Positions 28,175-38,161 of a stretch of 64,000 bases of DNA are shown here, piece by piece. How positions within the stretch are numbered: position 1 is the stretch's first letter; each line of letters opens with the position of its first letter. Under the pieces are notes generated by a model, which was not told the DNA's origin, did no database searches, and saw nothing but the letters and a program-made list of their open reading frames with translations. The DNA lies in the NCBI GenBank assembly GCA_017428245.1, contig JAFRRF010000003.1, forward strand, positions 43,026-107,025, in the 5' to 3' direction. A program made the translations under genes and the position numbers. The DNA is from Bacteroidales bacterium. GTDB lineage: Bacteria; Bacteroidota; Bacteroidia; Bacteroidales; UBA932.

Positions 28175-29213
28175 AGATATCTTTTGCTATGCGCCCGGAA
28201 GCACCGACGCCCCCGAGCAGGGTTTTCAATTCATCGTAACCGGCCCGGATACGGGCGGCGGTTTCCCCGTCCGCAAGGATCTTCTCCAATTCGCTGAAAA
28301 TGCGCTCCGGAGAAGCGGCATCCTGCAGCAGTTCCGGGAAAAGAAGCCGGTCGAGGGTGAGGTTTGCCAGGCTCACATAACGCACCTTCACACTCAGGCG
28401 GGCGATCAGCCAGGTCAGGCGGTTGAAACCATAGCACACCACCTGCGGAGTGCCGATCAGGGCGGCCTCGAGCGAAGCCGTGCCGGAGCTGATCACCGCG
28501 GCCTGCGCAGAGGCCAGCACATCGTAGGTCCGACCCGCGACCACCTCGATCCGGGACCCGTCCGGCAGATACTTCCGATAGTCCTGTACCGTCAGGGAAG
28601 GCGCCGCAGCCACGGTGAGCCGGTATCCGGCGAAACGCGGATCGGCCGCCAGCAGCCGTTCCAGCGCCACGAAACGCGGCATCAGGAATGACAGTTCGGC
28701 CGGCCGGCTGCCCGGAAGCAGCGCGATGCGGAGTCCCTCCATCGGACGGAAGTCCCATTGCGCGATGCTGTCGGAAAGAGGGTTTCCGAAATAGCGGGGA
28801 GCGATCCCGTGTGCACGGAACCATTCCAGTTCGAAGGGGAAGATGCAATAGAGCGCATCCACATCCCTCCGGAGCCGTCTTACGCGGCCGGCCCGGTGGG
28901 CCCACACTTTCGGGGCGATATAATAAAAGACCTTGAATCCGTGCCGGTGGGCGAAACGTGCCATCCGGAGGTTGAAACCCGGATAATCGACCAGGATTAC
29001 CGCGTCGGGCTTCCAGGCGAGCAGGTCTTTCCGGCAGGAAGCCAGGTCTCCGAATACGGTTCCCAACCTGGATAGCACCTCGACGACACCCATTACGGAC
29101 GTTCCGCGGAAAGTGCGGAATTCGCAGGCGGGATCACAGGCACGCAGCCCGCGCATCAGATTCGATGCATGCAGGTCGCCAGACGCCTCACCGACTATGA
29201 AATAATATCTCAT
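28152..29213 (-). CDS. lpxB: Lipid-A-disaccharide synthase
   Basis: 353 residues. GT19 enzyme joining UDP-2,3-diacylglucosamine and lipid X to form the lipid A disaccharide at the inner membrane. Blocks visible: N-terminal GEASGDLHASNL, VDYPGFNLRMA, KVFYYIAPKVWAH, LLPGSRPAEL and SSGTASLEAALIGTPQVV. Starts within the end of surE (ATGA overlap) and overlaps dapF by 23 bases, showing tight operon organisation. Confidence 0.96.
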   Translation of the reverse strand: MRYYFIVGEASGDLHASNLMRGLRACDPACEFRTFRGTSVMGVVEVLSRLGTVFGDLASCRKDLLAWKPDAVILVDYPGFNLRMARFAHRHGFKVFYYIAPKVWAHRAGRVRRLRRDVDALYCIFPFELEWFRAHGIAPRYFGNPLSDSIAQWDFRPMEGLRIALLPGSRPAELSFLMPRFVALERLLAADPRFAGYRLTVAAAPSLTVQDYRKYLPDGSRIEVVAGRTYDVLASAQAAVISSGTASLEAALIGTPQVVCYGFNRLTWLIARLSVKVRYVSLANLTLDRLLFPELLQDAASPERIFSELEKILADGETAARIRAGYDELKTLLGGVGASGRIAKDIYGQITRV

Positions 29214-30028
29214 TCCTCACCGAAGTTCCACAAACGCCGCAGCCGTTCCATCTCATCGTAGTCCGTCGTATCGATCCGGTGCGGAACGATGGAAATGAAA
29301 CCGCTGTCCACCAGGTGATGGTCCGCATCCGGTGCGCCGACCGGTTCCTCGTCCTCGAATTCGCCCACCATCCAGAAATAATGCCGTCCCCGAAGGTTGA
29401 CGCGATGGTCGAACTCCTTCACCCAGCGTCCCGCTCCCTGACGGGCCATCCGGATACCCCGTATCTGATCTTTGGGGATGGCCGGGAAGTTCACGTTCAG
29501 GTAGATGTTCTTGCGCATGCCGTCCTCCAGCACCTTTTCCAGAATCTGACGGCCGTAGAAAAGGACGCCTTCGAAATCCGGATCTTCCGCGTGCGTATTG
29601 ATGGAAAAACCAACGGAGGGAATTCCGTAAAGCGCACCTTCCACCGTCGCGCCGAGCGTTCCGCTGTAAATGGAAGCCGCCGAGGCGTTGGAACCGTGAT
29701 TGATGCCCGAGACCAGCAAGTCGGGCAGCCTTCCTTCGTGGATGTAAAGATTGATGCCCAGCTTCGCGCAGTCGGCCGGCGTTCCTGAAAAAGTATAAAG
29801 ACGCAGCGAACCCAGCGATTCCGTGGCCGGTTCCTGGACGGGCCGTTCGATGAACATCGGCTTGTCGAGCGTCAGGGAAACGGATTTGCCCGATTGCGGT
29901 TCATAAGGCGCTACCACGGTCACGTTGCCGTATTCCCGCAGCATACGGGCCAGGACATTGATTCCCCGGGCCCTGAAACCGTCGTCGTTGGTCACCAGTA
30001 TTTCGCGCATTCCTCGGTTCTCACTCAT
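29210..30028 (-). CDS. surE: 5'/3'-nucleotidase SurE
   Basis: 272 residues. Survival protein with metal-dependent nucleotidase activity. The N-terminal motif LVTNDDGFRARGI holds the metal-binding Asp pair; SGINHGSNAS and YSGTLGATVEGALYGIPSVGFS are further signatures. The frame is open farther upstream, but ATG 30028 (MSENRGM) lies right after the promoter box at 30054-30047, and the conserved domain begins a few residues later. First gene of the operon continuing into lpxB. Confidence 0.95.
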   Translation of the reverse strand: MSENRGMREILVTNDDGFRARGINVLARMLREYGNVTVVAPYEPQSGKSVSLTLDKPMFIERPVQEPATESLGSLRLYTFSGTPADCAKLGINLYIHEGRLPDLLVSGINHGSNASAASIYSGTLGATVEGALYGIPSVGFSINTHAEDPDFEGVLFYGRQILEKVLEDGMRKNIYLNVNFPAIPKDQIRGIRMARQGAGRWVKEFDHRVNLRGRHYFWMVGEFEDEEPVGAPDADHHLVDSGFISIVPHRIDTTDYDEMERLRRLWNFGEE

Positions 30029-30046
30029 TTTTTCCTGTTTAAATGA

Positions 30047-30054
30047 CAAAGATA
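30047..30054 (-). promoter_or_regulatory. -7 promoter box for the surE-lpxB-dapF-trkH operon
   Basis: Minus strand reads TATCTTTG, a perfect TAnnTTTG match, 18 bases upstream of the surE start. Confidence 0.6.
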
Positions 30055-30078
30055 CGAAAATAACAAAAAAAATATTAG

Positions 30079-30086
30079 TACATTTG
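30079..30086 (+). promoter_or_regulatory. -7 promoter box for gapA
   Basis: TACATTTG matches TAnnTTTG, 40 bases upstream of the gapA ATG; divergent from the surE promoter. Confidence 0.6.
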
Positions 30087-30120
30087 CACTCTTGAACCAG
30101 ATAACAATCTAACACAATAA

Positions 30121-31128
<1,008 letters not shown>

Positions 31129-31150
31129 TTTCGGGAAGTAAAAATGCTGA

Positions 31151-31180
31151 AGCGCGGCACTGAAATGCCGCGCTTTTTTT
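31151..31180 (+). terminator. Rho-independent terminator of gapA
   Basis: Perfect 8-bp stem GCGCGGCA/TGCCGCGC (31152-31159 and 31166-31173) with a 6-base loop, followed by seven T residues. The next gene's promoter starts immediately after. Confidence 0.95.
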
Positions 31181-31181
31181 A

Positions 31182-31189
31182 TATCTTTG
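31182..31189 (+). promoter_or_regulatory. -7 promoter box for the 5'-nucleotidase gene
   Basis: TATCTTTG, perfect TAnnTTTG match, 22 bases before the ATG and directly after the gapA terminator T-tract. Confidence 0.6.
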
Positions 31190-31211
31190 TCAAAACCTAA
31201 TTTGACATCTT

Positions 31212-32846
31212 ATGAAAAAATTTCTCCTTCCGATCCTTATCCTGGCGCTGGCTGTATCCTGCAGCCCGAAGACGGCACCGGCCGGCGGCACAAAAGCAGT
31301 CGCCGGGAGCGTGAGAACCCACGACATCGTAATCCTCTACGACAACGACGTGCACTGCTCCGTGGACGGATACGCCAAGATGGCCGCACTCAAAACCGAG
31401 AAAGAAGCCGCGACGCCATACGTCACGGTCGTTTCTGCCGGTGACTACGTGCAGGGCGGAAGTATGGGCGCTGCCTCGAAAGGCGGCTATATCGTAACGA
31501 TCATGAATGCCGTGGGCTACGACCTGGTCACGCTGGGCAACCACGAATTCGACTATGCGATCCCGCGGCTGAAAGAGATCGGCCAGGAACTCAAGTCCAC
31601 CATCCTATGTTGCAACCTCATCGACCTGAAAGCCGGTAAACGGATGTTCAAGCCCTATGAAATCGTCGATTACGGCGGCACGAAGGTGGCCTTCATCGGA
31701 GGCGCCACACCCTACAGCTTCAACTCCTCCACCCCGGCCTATTTCCAGGATGAAAAGGGCAATTACATTTATTCCCTGAGCGCCGACACCTATTACGATA
31801 CATTCCAGAACTTCATCAACGACGCCCGCAATCAGGGCGCGGACTACGTGGTGGCGCTCACCCACCTGGGCGACGACGAGGCATACGACCCCATCAATTC
31901 GCAGGAACTGGGCCGCCGGACGGAAGGCCTCGACGTGATCCTGGACGGCCACTCCCACAGCCTCGTCCCGAAGCGCATCCTGACCAACAAGGCCGGGAAA
32001 CCCGTATTGTATTCCCAGACGGGAGCGCATTTCGACAACATCGGCGTAATGACGATCCATCCTGACGGAACAATTTCCCTGAATCTGGTCGCGACGAAAG
32101 ACTATCCGAAAGAAGATGCGCGCGTACGCAGCATCATCGACAGCCTGAAGACCGAGTATGCGGCGCTGGGCGCCCGCCGGATCGGAGAGAACGAGGTGAA
32201 GCTTCCGGCCAAGAATGCCGATGGCGACTGGCTGGTACGCTCCGGAGAGACCTCGCTGGGCGACCTCTGTGCCGACGCTTTCCGCGTCTGCCTGGGTACC
32301 GACATCGCGATGCTGGGCGGCGGCTCGATCCGCAAGGACCTTCCGGCCGGCGACATCCGTTACGACGATGTATTCAACGTTTTCCCGTTCGGCAATGTCT
32401 GCGCGATTGCCAGTCTTACCGGACAGCAGATCCTTGATGCGCTGGAGTTCGGCGTAGCGGCCTATCCCACCGATTTCGGCGGATTCCCGCACGTGTCCGG
32501 CATGACTTACGAATTCGATCCTTCGGTCGAGAGTCCGGTCGTCTATGACATCAACAAGGCTTTCGTCCGGATCGACGCCGGCGAACGCCGCGTCCGCAAC
32601 GTCAAGGTATTCAATCCGGAGACGGGTCTCTATGAGCCCCTTGACCCCACGAAGACGTATACGGTCGGCGGTTCGAATTATATGCTCCACGATGCCGGAG
32701 ACGGCTACGAGATGCTCAAGGGCCTTGGGCGCGACACGGGCATCCCCGACGTGGACGTACTGGAGAAATACATCGTCGAACACCTCAACGGCCGTATCTC
32801 CGCAGCCACCTACGGCGAGTCCCAGAACCGCGTTATCCGGCGGTAA
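31212..32846 (+). CDS. 5'-nucleotidase/2',3'-cyclic phosphodiesterase lipoprotein (UshA-like)
   Basis: 544 residues with signal and lipobox AVSC (Cys17), so periplasmic or surface lipoprotein. The N-terminal metallophosphatase domain (about 35-290) shows YDNDVH, GDYVQGG, GNHEFDY and LTHLGDDE with DGHSHS metal-ligand blocks. The C-terminal 5'-nucleotidase domain (about 330-520) contains NGGSIRKDL-like text (LGGGSIRKDLPAG) and the ligand-binding YTVGGSNYMLHDAGDGY. It would dephosphorylate extracellular nucleotides to salvage nucleosides. Followed by palindromic element copy 2. Confidence 0.9.
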   Translation: MKKFLLPILILALAVSCSPKTAPAGGTKAVAGSVRTHDIVILYDNDVHCSVDGYAKMAALKTEKEAATPYVTVVSAGDYVQGGSMGAASKGGYIVTIMNAVGYDLVTLGNHEFDYAIPRLKEIGQELKSTILCCNLIDLKAGKRMFKPYEIVDYGGTKVAFIGGATPYSFNSSTPAYFQDEKGNYIYSLSADTYYDTFQNFINDARNQGADYVVALTHLGDDEAYDPINSQELGRRTEGLDVILDGHSHSLVPKRILTNKAGKPVLYSQTGAHFDNIGVMTIHPDGTISLNLVATKDYPKEDARVRSIIDSLKTEYAALGARRIGENEVKLPAKNADGDWLVRSGETSLGDLCADAFRVCLGTDIAMLGGGSIRKDLPAGDIRYDDVFNVFPFGNVCAIASLTGQQILDALEFGVAAYPTDFGGFPHVSGMTYEFDPSVESPVVYDINKAFVRIDAGERRVRNVKVFNPETGLYEPLDPTKTYTVGGSNYMLHDAGDGYEMLKGLGRDTGIPDVDVLEKYIVEHLNGRISAATYGESQNRVIRR

Positions 32847-32852
32847 AGGACC

Positions 32853-33005
32853 TTTTTGTTTGCATTGCGCTCTGGGTGTTGCTCCGGGAACGTCTCGCTC
32901 CGCTCGACCCCTCCCATGCTACGCATGGGCCCCTCCCTCTTACAGTGCCGAGGGTGGCATGTTTCCCGGAGCAATCACCCACCCGCGCAAACATGCAAAC
33001 AAAAA
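32853..33005 (+). repeat. Dispersed palindromic element, copy 2 (core on plus strand)
   Basis: Long inverted repeat: outer 13-bp arms 32853-32865 and 32993-33005, then paired segments TGCGC/GCGCA, TGGGTG/CACCCA and a 12-bp inner pair (32879-32890 and 32962-32973), with small bulges. The core (about 32891-32960) closely matches the minus-strand core of copy 1 at 16584-16706, including a CCCATGC/GCATGGG hairpin where copy 1 has CCCAAGC/GCTTGGG, and an identical TGCCGAGGGTGGCA hairpin. It lies between convergent genes. Confidence 0.85.
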
Positions 33006-33025
33006 ATGTCCGATCAAGTCGGGCA
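33001..33025 (-). terminator. Rho-independent terminator of trmD
   Basis: On the minus strand, stem TGCCCGA/TCGGACA (33025-33019 and 33013-33007, one wobble pair) with a 5-base loop is followed by six T residues (33006-33001). The T-tract overlaps the outer arm of the palindromic element. Confidence 0.75.
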
Positions 33026-33057
33026 TGACGAGGATTATTCTTGCATATCACAAGCTG

Positions 33058-33732
33058 TTATTTCAGCAGTTCGGGACGGAGGGCCCGGGTACGGGCGAGA
33101 GCCTGGTCATCCTGCCAGGCACTGATTTTTTTCGGGTCGCCGGAGAGGAGGACATCGGGGACTTTCCAGCCGTTGAACTCGGCGGGACGGGTATAGACGG
33201 GCGGCGCAAGAAGTCCGTCCTGGAAGGAGTCGGACAGTGCGCTCGTTTCGTCGCCCAGCGCGCCGGGAAGGAGACGCACGACCGCATCGGTGATGATGGC
33301 CGCAGGCAGTTCTCCGCCGCTGAGCACATAATCCCCCACCGTGATCTCCCGCGTGACCAAATGCTCGCGGATGCGATGGTCCACCCCCTTGTAATGGCCG
33401 CAGAGAATCATCAGGTTCTCCTTGCAGGAGAGCTCATTGGCGACCTGCTGCGTCAACGGTTCCCCGTCGGGTGAAGTAAAAATGATCTCGTCGTAATGGC
33501 GCTCCGCCTTGAGCTTCTCCATCAGCGTGAAAACCGGCTCGATCATCATCACCATCCCGGCGTCACCGCCGAAACTGTAATCGTCCACCTGACGGTAACG
33601 GCCCTTGCCGTACTCGCGGAGATTGTGCACGTGGATTTCGACGAGCCCCTTGTCGCGGGCGCGCTTTACGATGGAATAGCCGAGCGGACTTTCGAGGAGC
33701 TCGGGAACGACGGTCAGGATATCGATTCTCAT
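33058..33732 (-). CDS. trmD: tRNA (guanine-N1)-methyltransferase TrmD
   Basis: 224 residues. SPOUT methylase that makes m1G37 in tRNAs to prevent frameshifting. Diagnostic blocks: N-terminal [24 protein letters not shown], and the trefoil-knot SAM site [12 protein letters not shown] with [15 protein letters not shown]. The ATG at 33732 is preferred over a TTG 6 bases upstream. A TAAATTTG box at 33748-33741 predicts a very short leader. Has its own terminator. Confidence 0.97.
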   Translation of the reverse strand: MRIDILTVVPELLESPLGYSIVKRARDKGLVEIHVHNLREYGKGRYRQVDDYSFGGDAGMVMMIEPVFTLMEKLKAERHYDEIIFTSPDGEPLTQQVANELSCKENLMILCGHYKGVDHRIREHLVTREITVGDYVLSGGELPAAIITDAVVRLLPGALGDETSALSDSFQDGLLAPPVYTRPAEFNGWKVPDVLLSGDPKKISAWQDDQALARTRALRPELLK

Positions 33733-33740
33733 AAGCAATG

Positions 33741-33748
33741 CAAATTTA
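33741..33748 (-). promoter_or_regulatory. -7 promoter box for trmD
   Basis: Minus strand reads TAAATTTG, matching TAnnTTTG, only 8 bases upstream of the trmD start, which implies an almost leaderless transcript. Confidence 0.5.
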
Positions 33749-33770
33749 GCGATTATTTGTAAAAAAAGAC

Positions 33771-33778
33771 TATATTTG
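33771..33778 (+). promoter_or_regulatory. -7 promoter box for the DUF349-yidC operon
   Basis: TATATTTG, matching TAnnTTTG, 25 bases upstream of the DUF349 gene start; divergent from the trmD promoter. Confidence 0.6.
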
Positions 33779-33803
33779 CAGGTTACCTAAAAACATTGAA
33801 ACA

Positions 33804-35627
33804 ATGAGTGAAGATCTTAACCCGGTTGTCCCCGTCGACGAAAACGTCGAGGAGCAGCCCGTAGAAATCCAGGAAGAAGTTGTCGAAACCCCGGCAGCCG
33901 AACCCGAATCCGAAAAGGAGACCGCTAAAAACGATTTTTCAAACAAAGGCCTGAAGGAGATTGTCGATACCTTCAAGGAGCTGATCGAAGGCGAGAACAT
34001 GCAGCAGCTCTACAAGAACGCCGAAGCGCTGAAAGCGGCGTTCTACAAGAACCTGCGCAAGGAGAAGATCGCCTCGGGACTGCTGCAGCCCGCCGGGGAG
34101 ACCCCGGAAGCCGCGGAAACCGAAGAGACCGTCTCCTACAATCCTTTCGCCGAAATCGAGCGGGGATTCAAGGATCTTTACGGAGAATATAAAGCCAAGC
34201 GTGCCGTCTATACCCAGGAACTCGAAAAACAGAAAGAAGAGAACTACCAGGCCAAACTGGCGGTCATCGACGACCTCAAGAACCTGGTCGAGGCCAGCGA
34301 AGACCTGAAAGAAACCTTCCCCAAGTTCCGCGAGATCCAGAACCGCTGGAGGGCGATCGGCCCCGTGCCGCAGGCCCGCGTGAAAGACCTCTACGACACC
34401 TACCAGCACTATGTGGAGCTGTTCTACGACTATGTGAAGATCAACAAGGAATTCCGCGACCTCGATTTCAAGAAAAACCTCGAAGCCAAGGAAAAACTCT
34501 GCGAGAGGGCTGAAGCGCTCTCCGACGAGGAAGATGCCGTGGGCGCATTCCGGACGCTCCAGAAACTTCACGAGCAGTGGAAGGAACTCGGTCCTGTAAG
34601 CAAGGAATTCCGCGACTCCATCTGGGAACGCTTCCGCGCCGCCACCGCCGTCATCAACAAGAAGCACCAGGCTTACTTCGAGAGCCAGAAAGGCAATCAG
34701 AAAGAGAACTTCGAAGCCAAGAGCGCCCTTTGCGAGAAGGTGGAAGCAATCGCCGCCACGGATATCAAGGACTCGACCGACTGGAACAAACTCACCAAGG
34801 AGATCGAGAACATCCAGAAGGAATGGAAGAAGATCGGCTTCGCCTCCAAGAAAGAGAACCAGAAGGTCTATGACCGCTTCCGCGCCGCCTGCGACGAATT
34901 CTTCAGCAAGAAACGCGACTACTATTCCGCATTCAAGAACCAGATGCAGGACAACCTCGCCCGCAAGATCGAACTCTGCGAGAAAGCCGAGGCCTTGAAG
35001 GAATCGACCGAATGGAAGAAGACTACCGAGGAGATCATCGAACTCCAGAAAGTCTGGAAAGAGATCGGCCCTGTGTCCCGCAAGAAATCGGAGCAGATCT
35101 GGAAACGTTTCCGCGCCGCCTGCGACGAGTTCTTCAGCAACCGCGACAAGCACTTCGGCAGCCAGGACAACGAACAGGTGGAGAACCTCAACAAGAAGCG
35201 CAGCCTGATCGAAGAGATCCGCGAATACGCCATCGAAGACCGCGACGAGGCACGCGAGGCGCTGCGTGAATTCCAGGATCGCTGGAACGCCATCGGCTTC
35301 GTCCCGTTCAAGGAAAAGGCCCGCATCCAGGACGCCTTCCGAAAAGTGATGAACGAGAAGTTCGCGGAATTCCGCGACGGCGGCAGCCGCTACGTGGCCA
35401 AGGCCGAGCGTGCCGTCCGCTCCGAGCGCGACCGTCTTGTCCAGAAGTTCATGAAGAAGGAACAGGAAATCGCCACCTGGGAAAACAACATGGGCTTCTT
35501 CTCCCAGTCGAAGAACGCCGAGGCTCTGCTGGAAGAACTGAACAAGAAGATCGACATCGCCCGGGAAGAACTCGCCAAACTCGAGGAAGAGATCAAGGAA
35601 TTCGACCGGCAGCACGAGCAGGCCTAA
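33804..35627 (+). CDS. DUF349 repeat protein
   Basis: 607 residues, highly charged, predicted almost fully helical. An acidic N-terminal tail (about 1-45) is followed by at least five DUF349 repeats of about 70-75 residues, recognised by recurring F-x-x-I/L-x-x-x-W-x-x-I/L-G and R-F-R-A-A-C-D-E-F-F blocks (for example RFRAACDEFFSKK and RFRAACDEFFSNR). A C-terminal coiled coil rich in Glu and Lys ends the chain. No signal peptide; cytoplasmic. Function of the family is not established. It leads an operon with yidC, 15 bases downstream. Confidence 0.9.
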   Translation: MSEDLNPVVPVDENVEEQPVEIQEEVVETPAAEPESEKETAKNDFSNKGLKEIVDTFKELIEGENMQQLYKNAEALKAAFYKNLRKEKIASGLLQPAGETPEAAETEETVSYNPFAEIERGFKDLYGEYKAKRAVYTQELEKQKEENYQAKLAVIDDLKNLVEASEDLKETFPKFREIQNRWRAIGPVPQARVKDLYDTYQHYVELFYDYVKINKEFRDLDFKKNLEAKEKLCERAEALSDEEDAVGAFRTLQKLHEQWKELGPVSKEFRDSIWERFRAATAVINKKHQAYFESQKGNQKENFEAKSALCEKVEAIAATDIKDSTDWNKLTKEIENIQKEWKKIGFASKKENQKVYDRFRAACDEFFSKKRDYYSAFKNQMQDNLARKIELCEKAEALKESTEWKKTTEEIIELQKVWKEIGPVSRKKSEQIWKRFRAACDEFFSNRDKHFGSQDNEQVENLNKKRSLIEEIREYAIEDRDEAREALREFQDRWNAIGFVPFKEKARIQDAFRKVMNEKFAEFRDGGSRYVAKAERAVRSERDRLVQKFMKKEQEIATWENNMGFFSQSKNAEALLEELNKKIDIAREELAKLEEEIKEFDRQHEQA

Positions 35628-35642
35628 CCCCAGCGGTACGAT

Positions 35643-37508
35643 ATGAACGATAAGAGAAGCAGCATCGTCGGCTTTGCCCTGATCGGCATCATTATACTGG
35701 CGTTCAGCTGGTACAATACCAAACAATTCGAGAAACGGCAGAAAGAGGCATTCGCGCGCGACTCGCTGGCCGCAGCAGCCGCCATCCAGAATGGAGCCGT
35801 TGCCGACTCCGCCGCCACAGCGGCGGACGTTGCGCCCGAATTGGAACAGCCTGAGGAAGAGCCCCAGTACCAGGAAGACTTCCTCGAAGCCGCCAGCAAG
35901 GCAGAGACCGCCTACTATACGCTTGAAAACGAAAAAGTCCGGATACGGATCTCCTCTAAAGGCGCCCAGCCCTACGAAGTGCTGGTCAAGGATTATTACA
36001 CCTACGACAGCAGCGACCTGTTCCTGGTGCGCCCCGACAAGAGCCTGTTCGACCTGGAGCTCAACACCAATCAGTGGCTCAACTCAAGCGACCTGAACTT
36101 CAGTCCGGTCGAGAGCACCGACAGCACGCTCACCCTGCGTCTCCAGTTCCGTGAAGGTGCCTGGATCGACGCAGTATGGTCGCTGGCGGCCGAGAGCTAT
36201 ATGGCCGACTACCGGCTCCACTTTGTCGGTATGGACCAGGTGCTCGACCAGCGCACCGGACAGATGGCCCTCAAGTGGGTGCTCGACGTACCCCGGCTTG
36301 AAAAGGGTTACCAGAACGAACGGAACTACTCGGGCGTCGCCTATCAGTATCTGTCCAACCGCGAGGTCAAATCGCTGGGCAAGCGTCGGGAATCCTCGGA
36401 AGAGACTTTCAACTCGACCCTGCGCTGGATAGGATTCCAGCAGCAATTCTTCTCGGCGATCCTTGTCTCCGAAAACGGCTTCCCGGCCGGCAAGCTGGTC
36501 AACAGTTTCTACCCGGAGGACAACGCCGACAAGAGTCTGATGCAGTCCGGCGCCCAGATGACGGTCGCCCTCGACACGCGCAGTGCCGATTTCACCCTCC
36601 CCTTCCGCTTCTACTTCGGACCGAACCACTTCTATACCCTCCGCGGTTATGACGAAGGCTTCGAGAAGATCATCCCGCTGGGCGGAAAGGTCATCGGCAC
36701 CATCAGCCGTTATATCATCATCCCGACCTTCAACTGGCTGAGCCGCTTCATCCGCAGCTACGGCCTGATTATCCTGCTTCTGACCATTATGATCAAGCTC
36801 GTGATCTCACCGCTCACCTGGAAGTCTTATTCTTCCAGCGCGAAGATGCGCGTCCTCAAGCCGGAAATCGACAAGATCAACGAAAAGTATCCCCGCCAGG
36901 AAGACGCGATGAAGAAACAGCAGGCCACGATGGATCTCTACAAGCGGGCTGGCGTGAGCATGTGGGGCGGCTGTCTCCCGATCCTGCTCCAGTTCCCGAT
37001 CCTGTGGGCCATGTTCCGTTTCTTCCCGGCATCCATCGAGTTGCGCCAGCAGGGCTTCCTGTGGTGCCACGACCTGAGCGCCTACGACTCGATCCTCGAT
37101 TTCGGTTTCAAGATTCCGCTCTACGGTGACCACATGTCGCTCTTCGCCCTGCTGATGGGTATCTCGATGTGGGGCTATTCGAAGATGACGATGGCCCAGC
37201 AGCCGAGCACGCAGACGATGCCGGGCATGGAGTTCATGCAGGTCTGGCTCATGCCGATCATGATGGTGTTCATCTGCAACAATCTCTCGGCCGGTCTGAG
37301 CTACTACTACCTGCTCTCGAACATCATCACCATCGGACAGAACTGGGCCATCCGGAAATGGTTCGTCGATGAAGACAAGATCTACGAGAACCTGAAGAAA
37401 AAAGCCAACTCCAAGGAGCCTGTCAAGAAATCGAAGTTCCAGCAGCGCCTCGACGCGGCCTACAAGGCCCAGCAGGAACAGATGCGCCAGCAGAACAAGA
37501 AGAGATAA
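35643..37508 (+). CDS. yidC: Membrane protein insertase YidC
   Basis: 621 residues, the long Gram-negative form. N-terminal membrane helix (about 7-24), a large periplasmic domain (about 80-340), then the conserved 60KD insertase core with five membrane helices, including SPLTWKSYSSSAKMRVLKPEI and GCLPILLQFPILWAMF. It inserts and folds inner-membrane proteins, alone or with Sec. The C-terminus is basic, as expected for ribosome contact. Overlaps yggS by one base. Confidence 0.97.
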   Translation: MNDKRSSIVGFALIGIIILAFSWYNTKQFEKRQKEAFARDSLAAAAAIQNGAVADSAATAADVAPELEQPEEEPQYQEDFLEAASKAETAYYTLENEKVRIRISSKGAQPYEVLVKDYYTYDSSDLFLVRPDKSLFDLELNTNQWLNSSDLNFSPVESTDSTLTLRLQFREGAWIDAVWSLAAESYMADYRLHFVGMDQVLDQRTGQMALKWVLDVPRLEKGYQNERNYSGVAYQYLSNREVKSLGKRRESSEETFNSTLRWIGFQQQFFSAILVSENGFPAGKLVNSFYPEDNADKSLMQSGAQMTVALDTRSADFTLPFRFYFGPNHFYTLRGYDEGFEKIIPLGGKVIGTISRYIIIPTFNWLSRFIRSYGLIILLLTIMIKLVISPLTWKSYSSSAKMRVLKPEIDKINEKYPRQEDAMKKQQATMDLYKRAGVSMWGGCLPILLQFPILWAMFRFFPASIELRQQGFLWCHDLSAYDSILDFGFKIPLYGDHMSLFALLMGISMWGYSKMTMAQQPSTQTMPGMEFMQVWLMPIMMVFICNNLSAGLSYYYLLSNIITIGQNWAIRKWFVDEDKIYENLKKKANSKEPVKKSKFQQRLDAAYKAQQEQMRQQNKKR

Positions 37509-38161
37509 TGTCGATCGCATCCGCCATCCAGCAACTGAAACAGGAGCTGCCATCAACCGTCAAGTTGGTGGCAGTTTCCAAATTCAAACCCGCAGAGGCC
37601 ATCCTTGAGGCCTACGCCGCCGGCCAGCGCGCCTTCGGCGAAAACCGTCCGCAGGAACTCGCCGCCAAGGCAGCGGTGCTGCCCCCCGATATCGAATGGC
37701 ATTTCATCGGGCATCTGCAGACCAACAAGGTCAAACTGGTCATCCCCTGGGCGACGATGATCCATTCCGTCGATTCAGAGAGGCTGCTTGCCGAGATCGA
37801 CAAGGCAGCCCGTGCTGCCGGCAAAATCATGGACTGCCTGCTGGAGGTCCACATCGCACAGGAAGTCACCAAGCAGGGCTTCTCGCCCGAAGAGGCTCTT
37901 GCCCTGGCCGGGCGCATCGGCGATTATCCCGGCATCCGCCTGCGTGGCGTAATGGGCATGGCTACTTTTACCGACGACACGGAAGAGGTACGGCAGGAGT
38001 TCAGGACACTGAAGGAAGTCTCCCGGAAATTATCTTTCCTCCCCTGCTGCGACCAGGTCTCGATGGGAATGTCGGAAGACTGGCGGATTGCCGTTGAAGA
38101 GGGCACGACTATTGTTAGAATCGGAACGTCTATATTTGGAAAAAGAGAATCTACACGATGA
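37508..38161 (+). CDS. yggS: YggS/PROSC-family PLP homeostasis protein
   Basis: 217 residues. Alanine-racemase-like fold type III protein that binds pyridoxal phosphate and buffers it; no catalytic activity is established. PLP lysine in VAVSKF (Lys25), with GENRPQELAAK, WHFIGHLQTNK and the C-terminal VSMGMSEDWRIAVEEGTTIVRIGTSIFG block, all typical. Start overlaps the yidC stop by one base, and its stop overlaps the next gene by 4 bases. Confidence 0.95.
   Translation: MSIASAIQQLKQELPSTVKLVAVSKFKPAEAILEAYAAGQRAFGENRPQELAAKAAVLPPDIEWHFIGHLQTNKVKLVIPWATMIHSVDSERLLAEIDKAARAAGKIMDCLLEVHIAQEVTKQGFSPEEALALAGRIGDYPGIRLRGVMGMATFTDDTEEVRQEFRTLKEVSRKLSFLPCCDQVSMGMSEDWRIAVEEGTTIVRIGTSIFGKRESTR

Noticed and set aside
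33939..35726. A 595-codon minus-strand frame across the DUF349 gene
   Set aside because: Antisense to repeats; leucine, valine and phenylalanine-rich text is the complement of Lys/Glu codons, not a real membrane protein.
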